DNA from: Ambrosia x helenae
Taxonomy: Eukaryota > Streptophyta > Magnoliopsida > Asterales > Asteraceae
Length of the DNA: 64,000 nucleotides
Reading direction: 5' to 3'
NCBI GenBank assembly: GCA_030844895.1
Contig: CM061224.1
Span: 76,454,567-76,518,566 of the forward strand
Shown: piece by piece, positions 23,007-34,508 of the stretch
Layout: every line of letters starts with the position of its first letter
Numbering within the stretch: position 1 is the first letter of the stretch
Translations under genes and position numbers: made by a program
The notes under the pieces: generated by a model
The model's database searches: none
What the model saw: only the letters and a program-made list of their open reading frames with translations
Told to the model about the DNA's origin: nothing

Positions 23007-24226
23007 TGTAACATCGCAAAATTTTCCCCAAAATTTTAATACATAAAAGCCCTTATATATATATATATATATATATTTTATTACACCTTTATCATTAATA
23101 TTATACAAATGTGCCTAAGTCTTTATTTATCCTAACTCACAACTTATATACATACATAAATGTATATAAATAATGATAATAATAATAATATGATTCTAAA
23201 TTCTTTTTTTTTTCACATACAAGAATTTTTTTTTTTAAATAAAGCCTTGAGTCAAATAGTCAAAGTCTTAGTCAAACAGTCAAAGTCTTAGTCAAATAGT
23301 CAATTCATCATAAAACCTTACTTTATGGTGTTGACCAATTTTAATGGCTAATTGAATCCAAAACTAGTATAAAAACCCACCTATGACCCATTATACTTTG
23401 CACCTCTAATTGTTTCAATCCGATTAAACTTTCCCTCATACCTTTCTTCTATAGTCTATTACTTCTACACTTGAAGCTTTGATTATAAGCTCTTGTAATT
23501 GGCAACTTTGGGGCTACACATATTCTATTTCTCGAGACTTAATACTTTGCTAAGGTGAGTTTTACATAGCCCCTTTTTCTATTTATCACCATTTTTGGGG
23601 TGAAACATGTTACACCATTCTATATGCAATTCAATCATCAATGTGTCTATTAGTATTTCTATGTTGCATTATGTCTTGAACATGACTAGGGTAAGCACAA
23701 TTCTAGCATAAACATTCATCAGCCAAACGGTATACATTGATAGATCTATTGGACTGACAATCCCACCCGGATACGTACCTCCTACAAAGGTAGCGTGGGT
23801 GTTTGTTACTGCAATATAAACGAGTGAACCATGAGCGTATGGGATGTACCACAATACAACAGTCACAATGGTTGATTATGCACTCGATTTACTTCTAGTA
23901 TGTTTTCACATATGGACTAGATTGCCATGACACATGAATTGCACAACAATTTTATTCGATTATCAAAACCTATGTAATTCTCACCAACTTTTGTTGACCC
24001 AAAATATTTTCAACTTAACATGTTTCAGGTTCTACTTGCTTGAAGATTTGAATTAATGCTTGAAGATGTGTGCATAGTTTTATTCAATTTGATGTACGAA
24101 TTCTTGTAGAACAATTGTATGTAATTTATTTAAATCATATAATGAAATTTATTATTTACCATGAGCTACTGAACAATCATCAATACGTGACATCCCGATG
24201 TTTCCGCCATCGGTTGGGGTGTTACA
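23007..24226 (+). mobile_element. Solo LTR K, 1,220 bp
   Basis: TGTAACATCG...GGTGTTACA with 5-bp duplications ATACT at 23002-23006 and 24227-24231, inserted in the integrase of J. No internal region is left, so it is a solo LTR from recombination between two LTRs. Its first half resembles the LTR of E and its second half (from about 23530) the LTRs of A and D. It carries a repeated TTGAC-bearing unit at 23244-23306, the conserved hairpin at about 23756-23808 and the terminal CGATG/CATCG hairpin near 24197-24213. Confidence 0.9.
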
Positions 24227-24231
24227 ATACT

Positions 24232-25685
24232 TCCATCTTCCACCATCCATAAATTGGCCAACCACTCCCAAGCTTGTCTCTTTCTCGGCTACCCCCAAAC
24301 CAAACGTGGCTATAAGTGTTTCGATCTTACAGCCGACACCCTTTTTGTTTGCCGACACGTTTACTTCGAAGAAACCGTCTATCCCTTTCTATCCATAACC
24401 AAATTTCACTCACCACTTATAGTTTCCTAAACCCTACCTTTCACCCATATTACTGGCCCCATATTGCTACTTCACCTACTATACCTACCCCCACTTCTTC
24501 GACCTGGCGCACCTCCACACCTGGCCCAGGCCCAAACAACCCACCTGACCCATCTCCTCCTAGTACTACCTTCCAATCATCCACCTTCCATTTGACCCCC
24601 GCCCAACCTAACCAACATCTTCTCCTGCCCCAAACCCTCTTCCATAATCCACTCCCAACATGACACAGCCCGTTCCCCAACCAACGACCCAACCAACCAC
24701 TACCATCCCTGACCCATCTAGCCCGAGCACCCAACCTACCCCATTCATCACCCGTACCATGCGCACTAGATCCATGGACATCATCACTAAACCTAAAAAC
24801 ATTCTTAGCCTACATACCACTAACATTGTACCTATTCCAAAAAATCCTCAGGTTACCTTGTCTATAGCCGAATGGTACAAGGCCATAACCGACGAATTTA
24901 GTGCACTTTTTTAAAATGAGACCTGGGGGGTAGTACCTCGTCGTCATGATATGAATATTATTTAGAGTATGTCGCTATTTAAACATAAGTTCCATTATGA
25001 TGAGAGTCTTGAACGCTACAAAGAAAGATTGGTGTGTGATGGTCGCACTAAGCAGGTTGGCATTGATTGTGGAGAGACATTTAGTCCCGTGGTGAAACCG
25101 GCCACTATGTGTACAATTCTTTATTTGGCTCTTTCGCACTCTTGGCCCATCCATCAACTAGATGTCACCAACGCGTTTCTACATAGGCACTTAAACGAAA
25201 TAGTATATTCAACAAATGGGGTTTCGTCATCTTGCCCTGGTCCTGTTTGCCGCCTAAAAAAGTCTCCTTATGGTCTCAAACAAGCACAAAAGGCCTGGTA
25301 TCAATGGTTCACTAATTTATTGTTCAATAGGGTTTCGCTCGAACAATTCTCTGTTTATTTATCACCATGGCCGCGATATTGCTTATTTATTAATTTACGT
25401 TGATGACATCATACTGGCCACTTATTCGGATGCTCTACGCCAGTCATTAATGTTAGTTTTATCAGGGAAGTTTGCGATGAAAGACCTAGGGCTTCTTACT
25501 ATTTTTTGGGTATCTTAGTCACTCGCCAAGGTGACTCTATATTTTTATCTCAACACACCTATGCTAAAGAAATTGTTCACCGGGTTGGAATGGACTATAG
25601 CAAACCAGCTGCAACACCAGTGGATACTCAGTCTAAATTGTCAGCCAAATCTGGTTGTTTGTTTGATGATCTGACTACTTATCGT
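24232..25685 (+). pseudogene. Copia J integrase end and reverse transcriptase
   Basis: J resumes after K with the end of the integrase region (LANHSQACLFLGYPQTKRGY). A Pro/Thr-rich linker follows (24480-24750), then reverse transcriptase: SLFKHKFHYDESLERYKERLV, ETFSPVVKPATM, HQLDVTNAFLH, LKKSPYGLKQAQKAWYQ and the intact catalytic box LLIYVDDIILA. There are at least two frameshifts (near 25370 and 25510). It ends in the RT/RNase H connection, and a 24-bp piece (26485-26508, reading SPQVL-like/ALKY) continues after the hAT-like element before I begins. The lineage differs from F, G, H and I. Confidence 0.88.
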
Positions 25686-26476
25686 TAGGGGTGAGCATTG
25701 GTCCAAAACCGACCCGACCCGTAAAATACCCGACCGAACCGAGACCCAACCACCATATAAACTGGGAACCGAAATGAAACCCTAAAACTAGGTTCGGTCA
25801 TCGGTCCTTGTACCGACGGTTCCGTCGGTCCCAAAGACAAAACCCGACCCGACTACCAAGCATCTAATCGGACCAATCCTCTGTACATGAAAGCTTTGAT
25901 TTTCTGATCAGAAGTCATCATCGTCTTAACAAACGTCAACTGTTGATAGATCCCTTCAATTTCTTAACCCAAAAGCTTCGATTGGTATACGATTTGTCTT
26001 GATATGTTACGTTGTGTTTTCAATATGCTTTCAATTGATAAATGAAGAACAAGTACAAGACCATCTGTTGATTTATTAAGGAACAAGTATTGGACTTATG
26101 GTTGCTCCCAATCGATAATGAAGATCAGAATCAAGGTAAGAACCTGGAAGTGGAACTAGTATCAAGTAGCTTTGATGCATCATGTTTCACTTTTTATTAA
26201 GTTAAAGAACATGTATCAAAGTAGGTAAGGATGCTAGGTGAAATATTAGGATGATTCAAAATTTTCAGTATAATTTTATATGTATTTCAAAATTTTCGGT
26301 CCATTAGGATGATTCGGTTTTTTCCTTGTTGTTGGACCGACCCGACCCGAAACCCGAAATGAGTGAAATATATGGACCGACCTAAGAACCTATACTACGG
26401 TTTCGGTTCGGGTATGCTGCAAATTCGGGCCGGTTCTCGGTTTTTATTCGGTTCGGCCCAATTATGCTCACCCCTA
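25686..26476. mobile_element. Non-autonomous hAT-like element, 791 bp
   Basis: Perfect 13-bp inverted ends TAGGGGTGAGCAT, flanked by 8-bp duplications CTTATCGT at 25678-25685 and 26477-26484. It splits the copia J gene in the middle of a codon run, so the insertion boundaries are exact. The subterminal regions are full of CCGACCCGACCCG and GGTTCGG motifs in opposite orientation, so the element could fold back. It has no coding capacity. The 8-bp duplication points to hAT. Confidence 0.9.
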
Positions 26477-26508
26477 CTTATCGTAGCCCACAGGTGCTTT
26501 AAAATACC

Positions 26509-27171
26509 TGTTAGGATTTGAGTTTGAATTGTTTTGATTGTTTATAGATGAAATACGAATGAAGATAAACAAATATGAAAAGTGCAGCGGAAATAGTAAA
26601 CTATTAATCAAAACAAATGGAATAAATGTTTTAGAATCAGACTTCTCATTAATCAACACAGATTGAATGATTAGACAATTACCCCCCCTCAGCCTGATCA
26701 CTCACAGTTGTTTGTCTGAGAGAATGTTTGAAGTGATGAATAGAACAGTACATGCACTGTTCTATTTATAGACCAACTAAACCTCTGATGACCTATGGCT
26801 GACATCACCTAAGACAAGGACATCTAACAGATATATAACAACATAAAACAACTGATGAATACAGACACTGTTACATAGATAAACTCTGATGACTAAACAG
26901 ATGATGGGTAAAACTCTGATGGCTTGTATCCTCTGTTGGAGCCAAAGTGCTGTTGACTCCAACAGTCCTTGTCTTCATCAGTCTTTAGCTCAACAGTTCT
27001 TTGTGATCAACACTTGTACACCAGGAGTTGTTAGGAGGAACAACAGTTGTCAGAAGTCAACAGTCTTTTTGGGGGAACAACTTGTAAACACTGATTTATT
27101 ATGGATTATATATATAGTTATGTTTTGGTTGTTCAGATCATCTGTTCTTCTCCAGGTCAGCAGACCCAACA
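26509..27171 (-). repeat. 3' LTR of copia I
   Basis: A 663-bp Sirevirus-like LTR (TGTTAGG...CCCAACA), minus orientation, inserted in J. The left flank is ATACC (26504-26508). The partner LTR lies beyond the window. It has the CTATTTATAG TATA region near 26760 and a decayed TGACATCA (26800-26807). A polypurine tract (minus AGAGGGAAATT) follows at 27172-27182. Confidence 0.9.
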
Positions 27172-27182
27172 ATTTCCCTCTA

Positions 27183-28013
27183 GAACAGATGATGCCAAAA
27201 CTCAACCTTTATTGCTAATCTTTATTTCTCATCAGACTTTCTCTAATTTGCCCTTTGAACTGTAATTCAAATTTAAAGAGAATAAGGTTTCAGCATCTCT
27301 TTCAAGCTCTAAGTTTAGAAGGTCTTGGAGATCATCTACACACAGACCATATGCATCATCCATTCTGAACTTTTGAGCTTATCCATCAGATTTGAGCAGA
27401 GTCAATTCGTGGGTGTCTTTGTTGACCTTCCACTTTAGAATTTTTGAACCTGAGGATTTTTTGAGTTACAAATTTATTTGGGATGAGTTTGGTGATGGAG
27501 GTCTACCAATGATTTTTCTGAGTTCTTCAGTGACAGGGTCATAGAAGTAATGGATTTGGTTGAAGATCCCTTCTTTCACAAATGTTTTAGCAAACTCTTT
27601 TTCATCTTCTGCAGACATCTGCTTTTGCCTTTTGTACTGTTTCTTGGCAGCAATGGACAAATCAGATGTTGCAAGTGAGCTATCAAGTGAAAAGGTCTGT
27701 TGAGATCTTCTAACCACTGGTGCATCAGGATAATTTGGTTTTCTTGGTAGTGTGGGATCAGTTTTTCTATTCTCTTCAAGCTTCTTGTATGTTTCAACAA
27801 GTCTCAGCTCAGACCATCTTGCCACAGACCTCATTTCTTCATACTTGGCAGCTACTATCTCTTCCCTCATTCTTTTATATTTCAAGGCTCTGACTAGGTC
27901 TCTACCTTTTATGAAATCAGGGTTAAAGGCCTTTTGAGTAGGATTTTTGGTCATCTCTCAATTCTGTACAGTTCTTCTTGAAGGGCATGAGTGGTCCAGC
28001 CTGCAAATTGTTT
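27183..28013 (-). pseudogene. Copia I, C-terminal part of ORF X
   Basis: A 162-codon open piece (27954-27466) plus flanking sequence equivalent to G 7536-8350. It reads REEIVAAKYEEMRSVARWSELR, KQYKRQKQMSAEDEKEFAKTF, ELRKIIGRPPSPNS and, after a stop, ILKWKVNKDTHELTLL. Agreement with G at the protein level despite independent decay indicates that ORF X was under coding constraint when the family was active. The segment ends abruptly at about 28014, where it is fused to the integrase/RT linker. Confidence 0.85.
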
Positions 28014-28627
28014 CTTGTTTGAGGATTGGCTCTTTGTGAGCACTCCTTCTCTGATGTTGCCAATGATTTGGTCTGGTGGATGAGCTCTTAGGTAGATTAG
28101 ATCTCCCTGGTATGGTATGATGGCATTTTGAGGTGAGGGACAGAGGTTTGGTGACTCTGTTGTTGTAGCATTTGTTTGCACTTATGTAGTGCCAACATAT
28201 GTTTGAAATTGAATTGGGGGAATGAATCCAAGTGGTGTAAAACTGGACTGACTTTTGTCCACAGAGGTTGGACTTTTGTCAACAGATGTTTGAATAATGG
28301 TTGAACTGGATTAGGCAGTGGTTTGAGGGTAAGACTGGTCACAGTGGTTGACGCAGATGTGGCGGAGTTTTGACAGATCTTTTAAACATCTGTTTCCCCT
28401 AATGTAGAAGTGACTTTGTAGTGAGTAGGATTTACAACATCAAATCAGTAATCATATTGTGGAGAATGTGGTATACCTGCACTGTTAGTTTTAGCAGTAA
28501 TATCTTTAAATTTGAATTTTTCTAAATCAAACAGTTCAACAGGATTTGCAGGGATTTTTAAGGATGAAAGTTCATTGAACTTTACATTCAGAGTTTCTTC
28601 TATTGTCCTAGTCATTGTGTTAAATAC
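28014..28627 (-). pseudogene. Copia I integrase C-terminus and linker
   Basis: Equivalent to G 13530-14150. It contains FNTMTRTIEETLNVKFNELSSLKIPANPVELFD and the repetitive linker. It is joined at about 28014 directly to ORF X, so RNase H, reverse transcriptase and most of ORF X have been deleted (about 5.2 kb compared with G). The rest of I lies beyond the window on the far side of F. Confidence 0.85.
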
Positions 28628-29312
28628 TATTGGGTCTGCTGAACTGGAAAAGAACAGAAGATTGGAAAGCCAAAATATACTACTCAGTTGATCCTTATAA
28701 ATAAACAGCATTTACAAGATACTTCTCCCAAAAGACTGTTGACCCTAACATCTGTTCTACCCAAACAACTGCTGTGACAACTACTGCTACAAAGGACTGC
28801 TGGATAACAACTGATAGAGAACAACTGCTGATCAAAGTGCTGAAGACTAAAGGTCTGTTGGAGCCAACAACACTTAGGCTCCAACAGATGATACAGGACC
28901 ATCAGAGATTTCTCAAACAGCAGTTTACCTTTCAAGTTTTACAATGTAACAGTAGTTTTTTATATATCGGATGTTTTATGTTTGTTATTATGTTAGAGGT
29001 TGCTGTCTTAATTAGGTGACGTCAGCTTAGATCATCAATGGTTTAGATTTGTCTATAAATAGAACAGTGCCTGTACTGTTCTATTGATCACTCAAAACAT
29101 TCTCTCAGACAAACATTCACAGAGTGATCACGCTGAGGGGGAGTACTTCTAATATTGTAATCTTTCAATTAATGAAAGCATTCGATTGAAAACAATTATT
29201 CTCTTATTTTGATTTATAGTTTATCATTCCGCTGCACTTTCCATTTATAATTCACTTCATTCTTCTCATCTTAACTTAAACAAATCAAAACAATCAAACT
29301 CAGATCCTAACA
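28628..29312 (+). repeat. 5' LTR of copia F
   Basis: A 685-bp LTR, plus orientation. It starts TATTGGGTCTGC, where the family has TGTTGGGTC (one substitution in the terminal dinucleotide), and ends ATCCTAACA. It holds TGACGTCA at 29017-29024 and TATAAATA at 29054-29061, the best-preserved promoter of the copia set. Left flank AATAC. The 3' LTR lies outside the window. Confidence 0.9.
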
Positions 29313-29314
29313 AT

Positions 29315-29330
29315 TGGTATCAGGGCTTGG
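29315..29330 (+). promoter_or_regulatory. Primer-binding site of copia F
   Basis: TGGTATCAGGGCTTGG, the initiator-Met tRNA type with one change (A to G) from the sites in G and H. Confidence 0.85.
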
Positions 29331-29481
29331 TCAATTAAATTCGATCTAACAAATCAATTAATATAAACAGATCAGCTCACAATTATTGATATCGTTTGTT
29401 TGTCGGATTTAAAACAGAGTAATAGTTTATTTTCGATTCAACCGTTTGTAAACAGACTTTGTTTTTGAAAAAAATCAGAGA

Positions 29482-32013
29482 ATGGCTTCAATTAATCACG
29501 ATCCACACAACACTGGCACGAACAACAAGCCACCGATGCTCGTCAGATCTGAATACAATATCTGGCAACGTCGGATGAGCCATGTTCTAGCTCAACAGAA
29601 CACTGGGTGTTGGAAGTCGGTTATCTTGGGACCATATGTTCCGATGGTGCCGAGTACTGAAGATCCCAAGGTTCAAGAGCCTAAGAAACTTGAAAACTAC
29701 TCCGACCAGGATTTTCATAAAATTGAGTTAGATGCCAAGGCCTTTAGTATTGTGGCCATGGCTCTACCCAATGATATATATGTTGGGCTATTACACTGTA
29801 ACAGTGCAAAGGAATTGTGGGATGCACTGAAAGAACAATTTGGTGGGACTGAAGAGGTTATTGAAAACAACCATGAAATACTTAACCAATAATATGAAAC
29901 ATTCAGTCATGTTAAGGGAGAGTCATTAACTCAACAATTTGAGAGGTTTAACTGTCTCATTAGTGAACTAAAACTGGTTGGTCTAACTTACCCACATTCA
30001 ACTTTGAACCATAGGTTTTTAAGATCACTACCAGATAAATGGGACACTATTGCTATAGTTATGAGAAACTCAATTGGATTCAAGGATCTATCACTGACCC
30101 AGCTTCATGGTAAGCTCTTGACCTATGAGAGAGAGCTTAACCAGAAAAGGAAGCTCTAGGACTCTGGAAAAGTGTCTGATGACCATGTGTTTGGTAATAC
30201 AACACTTTGGGTCATGATGAGGTGCCTGGTAATAATAAGGATCAGTTATGATCATTTCATTGACATAACTTCAGGTTTTAACTCAAGTTTTAACTTTGAT
30301 TCTTATTCACCAAACTATGCTTTTACAGCAAGTGGTTTTGATATCTAGGCATCTGATAACATATCCTTTGAGTATGATGACCTGAAATACTTTGACCCTG
30401 ATGATTTGGAAGAAATGGACATTATGCACCAATTGGCCCTTCTCAGTGTAAGAACTAACAATTTTTTACAAGAAAACTGGGAGAAGGTTTCCAGGGTTAA
30501 CTGGCAGGTCAAAAGTGGGGTTGGATAAATCAAAGATAAAGTGTTATAAATGTCATAGACTTGGTCATTTTGCTAGGGAATGTTGGAGTCAACATGGTAC
30601 ACCTATGATTACCTATCCAAATCAAAGGCCACAGACCAACACGTATCATGTTTCCCATAATACCCCTGGACCAAATGTGCGAAACACTGCTCATTTTGCA
30701 CAGTCCTCAAAGATTGTTCCTGTCCAGTATGTCCAATCCACTATTCCTCACATCCACTATGTGAAAACACCTATTGCTCAGGCACAAATGCCAATGACTG
30801 CTGCTCCACCCTCTGCCCCTGCAGAGACCAGTCAACAGAGTTTCTTCACACAAGGCTTTGTTGATTGGAGCAGTCTACCAGATGTGTTGACAGATGAAAA
30901 TTTTGCACTAGTTGCCAAAGCTGAAAGTGAACCAGAAAATTTTTGTTTCATGGCTATGGTAGAAGAGGTTGAATCTGAGGAAGTGGTAACTGAATCTGTA
31001 GTTGTGACTGATGATATTGTTGATGAGGTAGTTGTAGGTGAAAAATCTGAAGAAGAGGTTGTGAGTCTCTCAGATCCCTGGGGTGCATTTGATGATTGTG
31101 AGTGCAAGTGTGATTGTGCATTGATGGCTGCTGCTAAGGTATCTCCTCAAATCCTTAAAGATTTGTGTACTGACAAATGTGTAATAGCATTTGCTAACAT
31201 TAAAGAGGTAAATGAAAACCTTAGGAAGAAAATTTTAGATGATGAAGTTCAATTTGAAAAACTTTCAAAAGAGTTAAAATCAAAATTGACTGAAAAAGAA
31301 TCTGAAATAAGCAGCTTAAAACATAAAGCAACTATAACCAAAGACCAGCTCCAAACTATGATAACTAAATATCATAGTTGCAGAAATGAGTGGAATCATG
31401 TAAAGGTTTTGAGATGCTCCTCAACAAACAAACCAAAAGTCATGTGAAGTTTGATTTTGGTTTTGAAACCACTACTCCAGCTTTTGAAAACACTGACAAA
31501 AGGGATCAAAAGTTGGTTGAGGTAGTACCAACTAATTTGAAGGGTCAAGAGATTAAAATCACTGAACCTAATGGTAAGAAAATTTTTCTTGAAAAAGCAG
31601 AAGGTTCTTCATCATTTACTGAACTAGAAAAATATGAATTTAAACCTACTTGGTCTGATGAGTGTGGTACTCTTGAAAACTTCAAACCAGTTAAATTCAA
31701 AACCCCTGATGGTAAGAAAGCACCACAGGAAAAGGTCATTCCCTTGATAGATCTTCCAGCAAATGATCAAACATCTGTTGAAAAGAAGACTGAAAAAGGG
31801 AAAAAGAAAGAAAAGTCTATTCACTTGTTATGTGATTTCTGTGAAAAGAAGAATCATGTTACTAAAAACTGTTTCCTTCTAAAAGCATATGATATCAACA
31901 AAGGAACAAGTGTGTGTGATTCTAAAACCACATGCTCAATATGTGGTAAGAAGAATCACAAAACTAAAGAGTGCCTGTATCTCAAAAATTTTGATGTCAA
32001 AATACAAGAATAC
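29482..32013 (+). pseudogene. Copia F gag, interrupted by gypsy C
   Basis: Same gag as in G, starting MASINHDPHN at 29482, and longer because it lacks the 290-bp deletion of G. An in-frame TAA at 29890 (CAA in relatives) and further stops near 30158 and 30346 break the first third. The open piece 30515-31447 holds CYKCHRLGHFAREC, the linker and the coiled-coil-like segment. After a frameshift near 31400, 31390-32013 holds CDFCEKKNHVTKNC and CSICGKKNHKTKEC. The gene stops in the middle of NFDVKIQEY, where the LTR of C begins at 32014. In G the same protein runs on, so this is an insertion point. The remainder of F is beyond the window. Confidence 0.9.
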
Positions 32014-32456
32014 TGTCACACCCTCAAATTTCCACATGCGGAGTTTTACCGCGAGGCGCATGACAAACCAGGATCCAAGTCAACGGTCACAATAAACAAC
32101 TCTATATGAAGATACATGACATTCAAAAAGACATAGTTTTCATATCCCCAAAATTAGTAGCGGAAGTATTTAACAAGTTACAGACCATAAACCCAAATGT
32201 ACCAAATGTTTATTACAAAACATGAACTAAGTCTAGACGCCAATGCAGACCCGTGCGCCTATTTCCATTTGTTGCTAGCTTAGCGACCTGAGAAAAACAT
32301 GCCAAAAGACGTCAACATATAATGTTGGTGAGTTCACAGGTTTGTTCAATATGTTACCAAGTGTTTCCAAAACGTTACCATGTCCATACTATATCAGTGT
32401 TACCAAGTACGCTAGCTAGGCGTATGTTTTATTACTACTACGATTGGAAACCATTA
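32014..32456 (-). repeat. 3' LTR of C, outer part
   Basis: First 443 bp (plus order) of the 3' LTR, TGTCACACCC..., matching 63084-63527 with about 2% difference. It breaks at CATTA (32452-32456), the left target duplication of B, and resumes at 47871. Confidence 0.93.
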
Positions 32457-34487
32457 TGTAACATTTGTACTTTTCGTATTTTCTGTTCTAGTCCTTGTAT
32501 TCTTGTATCTTTCTATTTTGTACCCTTGTAATCCTGAGCTTATGATCAATGGAAAAATATTTTATCAATTGCATTTAACCTTAATCTATTTTATTTATTC
32601 TATAAATTCTACGTGACGCAAACTGTATGTAACGTCGCGCGATTTTTTTATTTTCTTGTATTTTAAATTCTATATTTAACAAATTTCAAGTTCGCCTTTA
32701 TTCGCTTCATGTATGTTACTCCTACCAATCCTTGACGAGTCGTCAATATAATTCATCCTAATCAATTTGAAACTCATTTAGTTAAAATCTTAATATATAT
32801 TTATTTTATCTTTAAAATAAAACATATATATTTTTATAATAACACTTCTAGTTAAAACATAAAAAAAAAAAAGAAAAAGAAAACTAAAACATGAATGAAT
32901 TCATGTTAAAACAACAACATTCAAATTTAACCTTACGTTTTTTTTTTTTACTTTTAATATTATTATTTTTTTTCTTTTAAAGATATAATTACCACTTAAT
33001 TAACTTCTAACCACCCTAATTAATTCATTAAATACCCAACCCCTTCACCCCAACTATAAATACACCACTCCTACCCATTCTAACACTTGCTCATTTCTAA
33101 ATCCTCTCTAAACCTCCCAATTCTCCAAAGAAATCCCAAGAGTGGAAGTCCACTTCTAAGTGAGTTCTCTTATAAACTCCAACTTAATTCTTCTTTCTTC
33201 ACTTCTTTTCTTCTTCTAACCCCTTAGAGAAACCTCTAGGATCTTCCCCATATTTATCCACAAAAGTGTGATAAGGGTAGAGCACCTAAAAGAGGTTCCA
33301 AAGGTGGTTGTTTTCTGAATTATACTATATAATAATATAAACATATACTTTCAAGTTTCTATCTTACTAGTTTATTATTAATCTTTGGAAGGTTTGTGGT
33401 TACACCCTACCTTACCAACTCTCTTGACCCTTCTTGTGCTACGGATTTATCCACACTAGAAAGGGGAAAATCCCGTGTCCAAAACCCACGTTTATTCCAT
33501 AAGCGAAGTGGTTATGACATGAACCTATCAAATGGATTCACATTTCTAACTTTATACCATCCGAATCATCTATTATGGTTTTGTGCTTGGTCTTAATCTT
33601 ATGACCATCCGGATTGCCCAAAAGGCAATTTGTGCTTGGTTTGCCTAAAAGGCTTGCATGACTCTCGTGAATCTATAATCTAAACTCGAACCTAAGACCC
33701 TTTATTCTCTAATCCTAGTTAACCAAGGCTAAGGAACTAACCATCCAAGACTCGTCTTTGGAGCCCTACTAAACGCACCCAAAGGTGAGTCATACTTGTC
33801 CCCTTTTTACTCTTTATCACTTTTGGGGTGTAAACATGTATCGTATGCAAAACACACTAATGCTTTCATAAACACACATGCTCAATCTATTAAACATACT
33901 TATATGCTACTTGCCATGCTTATGATTCTTAGATACTTAGACATAAATCATTAACTATTATTAGCCCACTTAACATGTATAGCGCTATAGGACTAGCACA
34001 CCGCCCCCTTTATGGGTCATTGTTAAGATTTAAATGGCCTAACATGAATATGTTAGGTATACGCTGTGGTACTCGCGGGTTTGAGTTATATGTTTTGTAT
34101 GATAGGTATGTGCAATGCTATAGTATGAGATTTGAGTAAACCATTCTAAAATACTATGTATGTAAACTAAAACTAGTATGCTCACCAATGCTTTATGTGT
34201 TGACGGATATTTTATACATGTTGCAGGAAATGTTTGATGCAGGATATTCAAGAAATCTACTTAGGATTGGACTAGAAACTCACACTAGTTTAAATTCTAT
34301 ATTTTGATGTCGTATTTCTCTTTTCATGAAAACAATTTGTATTCTGTTATCTTTTAGACGATAATTATGCTATGAATGAAATTTTATCTTTAAATCATAT
34401 TGTCACGAATTCTAGTGTCATGAAGTCTTTGAATAATCTATCCCAAGTCTCGCCCCGATGTATTCCGCCATCGGTTGGGGTGTGACA
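32457..34487 (+). repeat. 5' LTR of B
   Basis: TGTAACATTTG...GGTGTGACA, 2,031 bp. A TATA-like ACTATAAATACACC lies near 33053-33065. The terminal hairpin CGATG/CATCGG is near 34457-34473. Confidence 0.93.
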
Positions 34488-34490
34488 GAT

Positions 34491-34508
34491 TGGTATCAGA
34501 GCCATGAC
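34491..34508 (+). promoter_or_regulatory. Primer-binding site of B
   Basis: TGGTATCAGAGCCATGAC, three bases after the LTR; complementary to the initiator-Met tRNA 3' end. Confidence 0.9.

Noticed and set aside
24450..24826. Gly/Val-rich minus-strand frames
   Set aside because: Antisense to the Pro/Thr-rich linker of copia J.
28623..32013. AATAC next to both the F LTR start and the C LTR start as one duplication pair
   Set aside because: F and C are different elements in opposite orientation; the shared five bases are coincidental, and their true partners lie outside the window.
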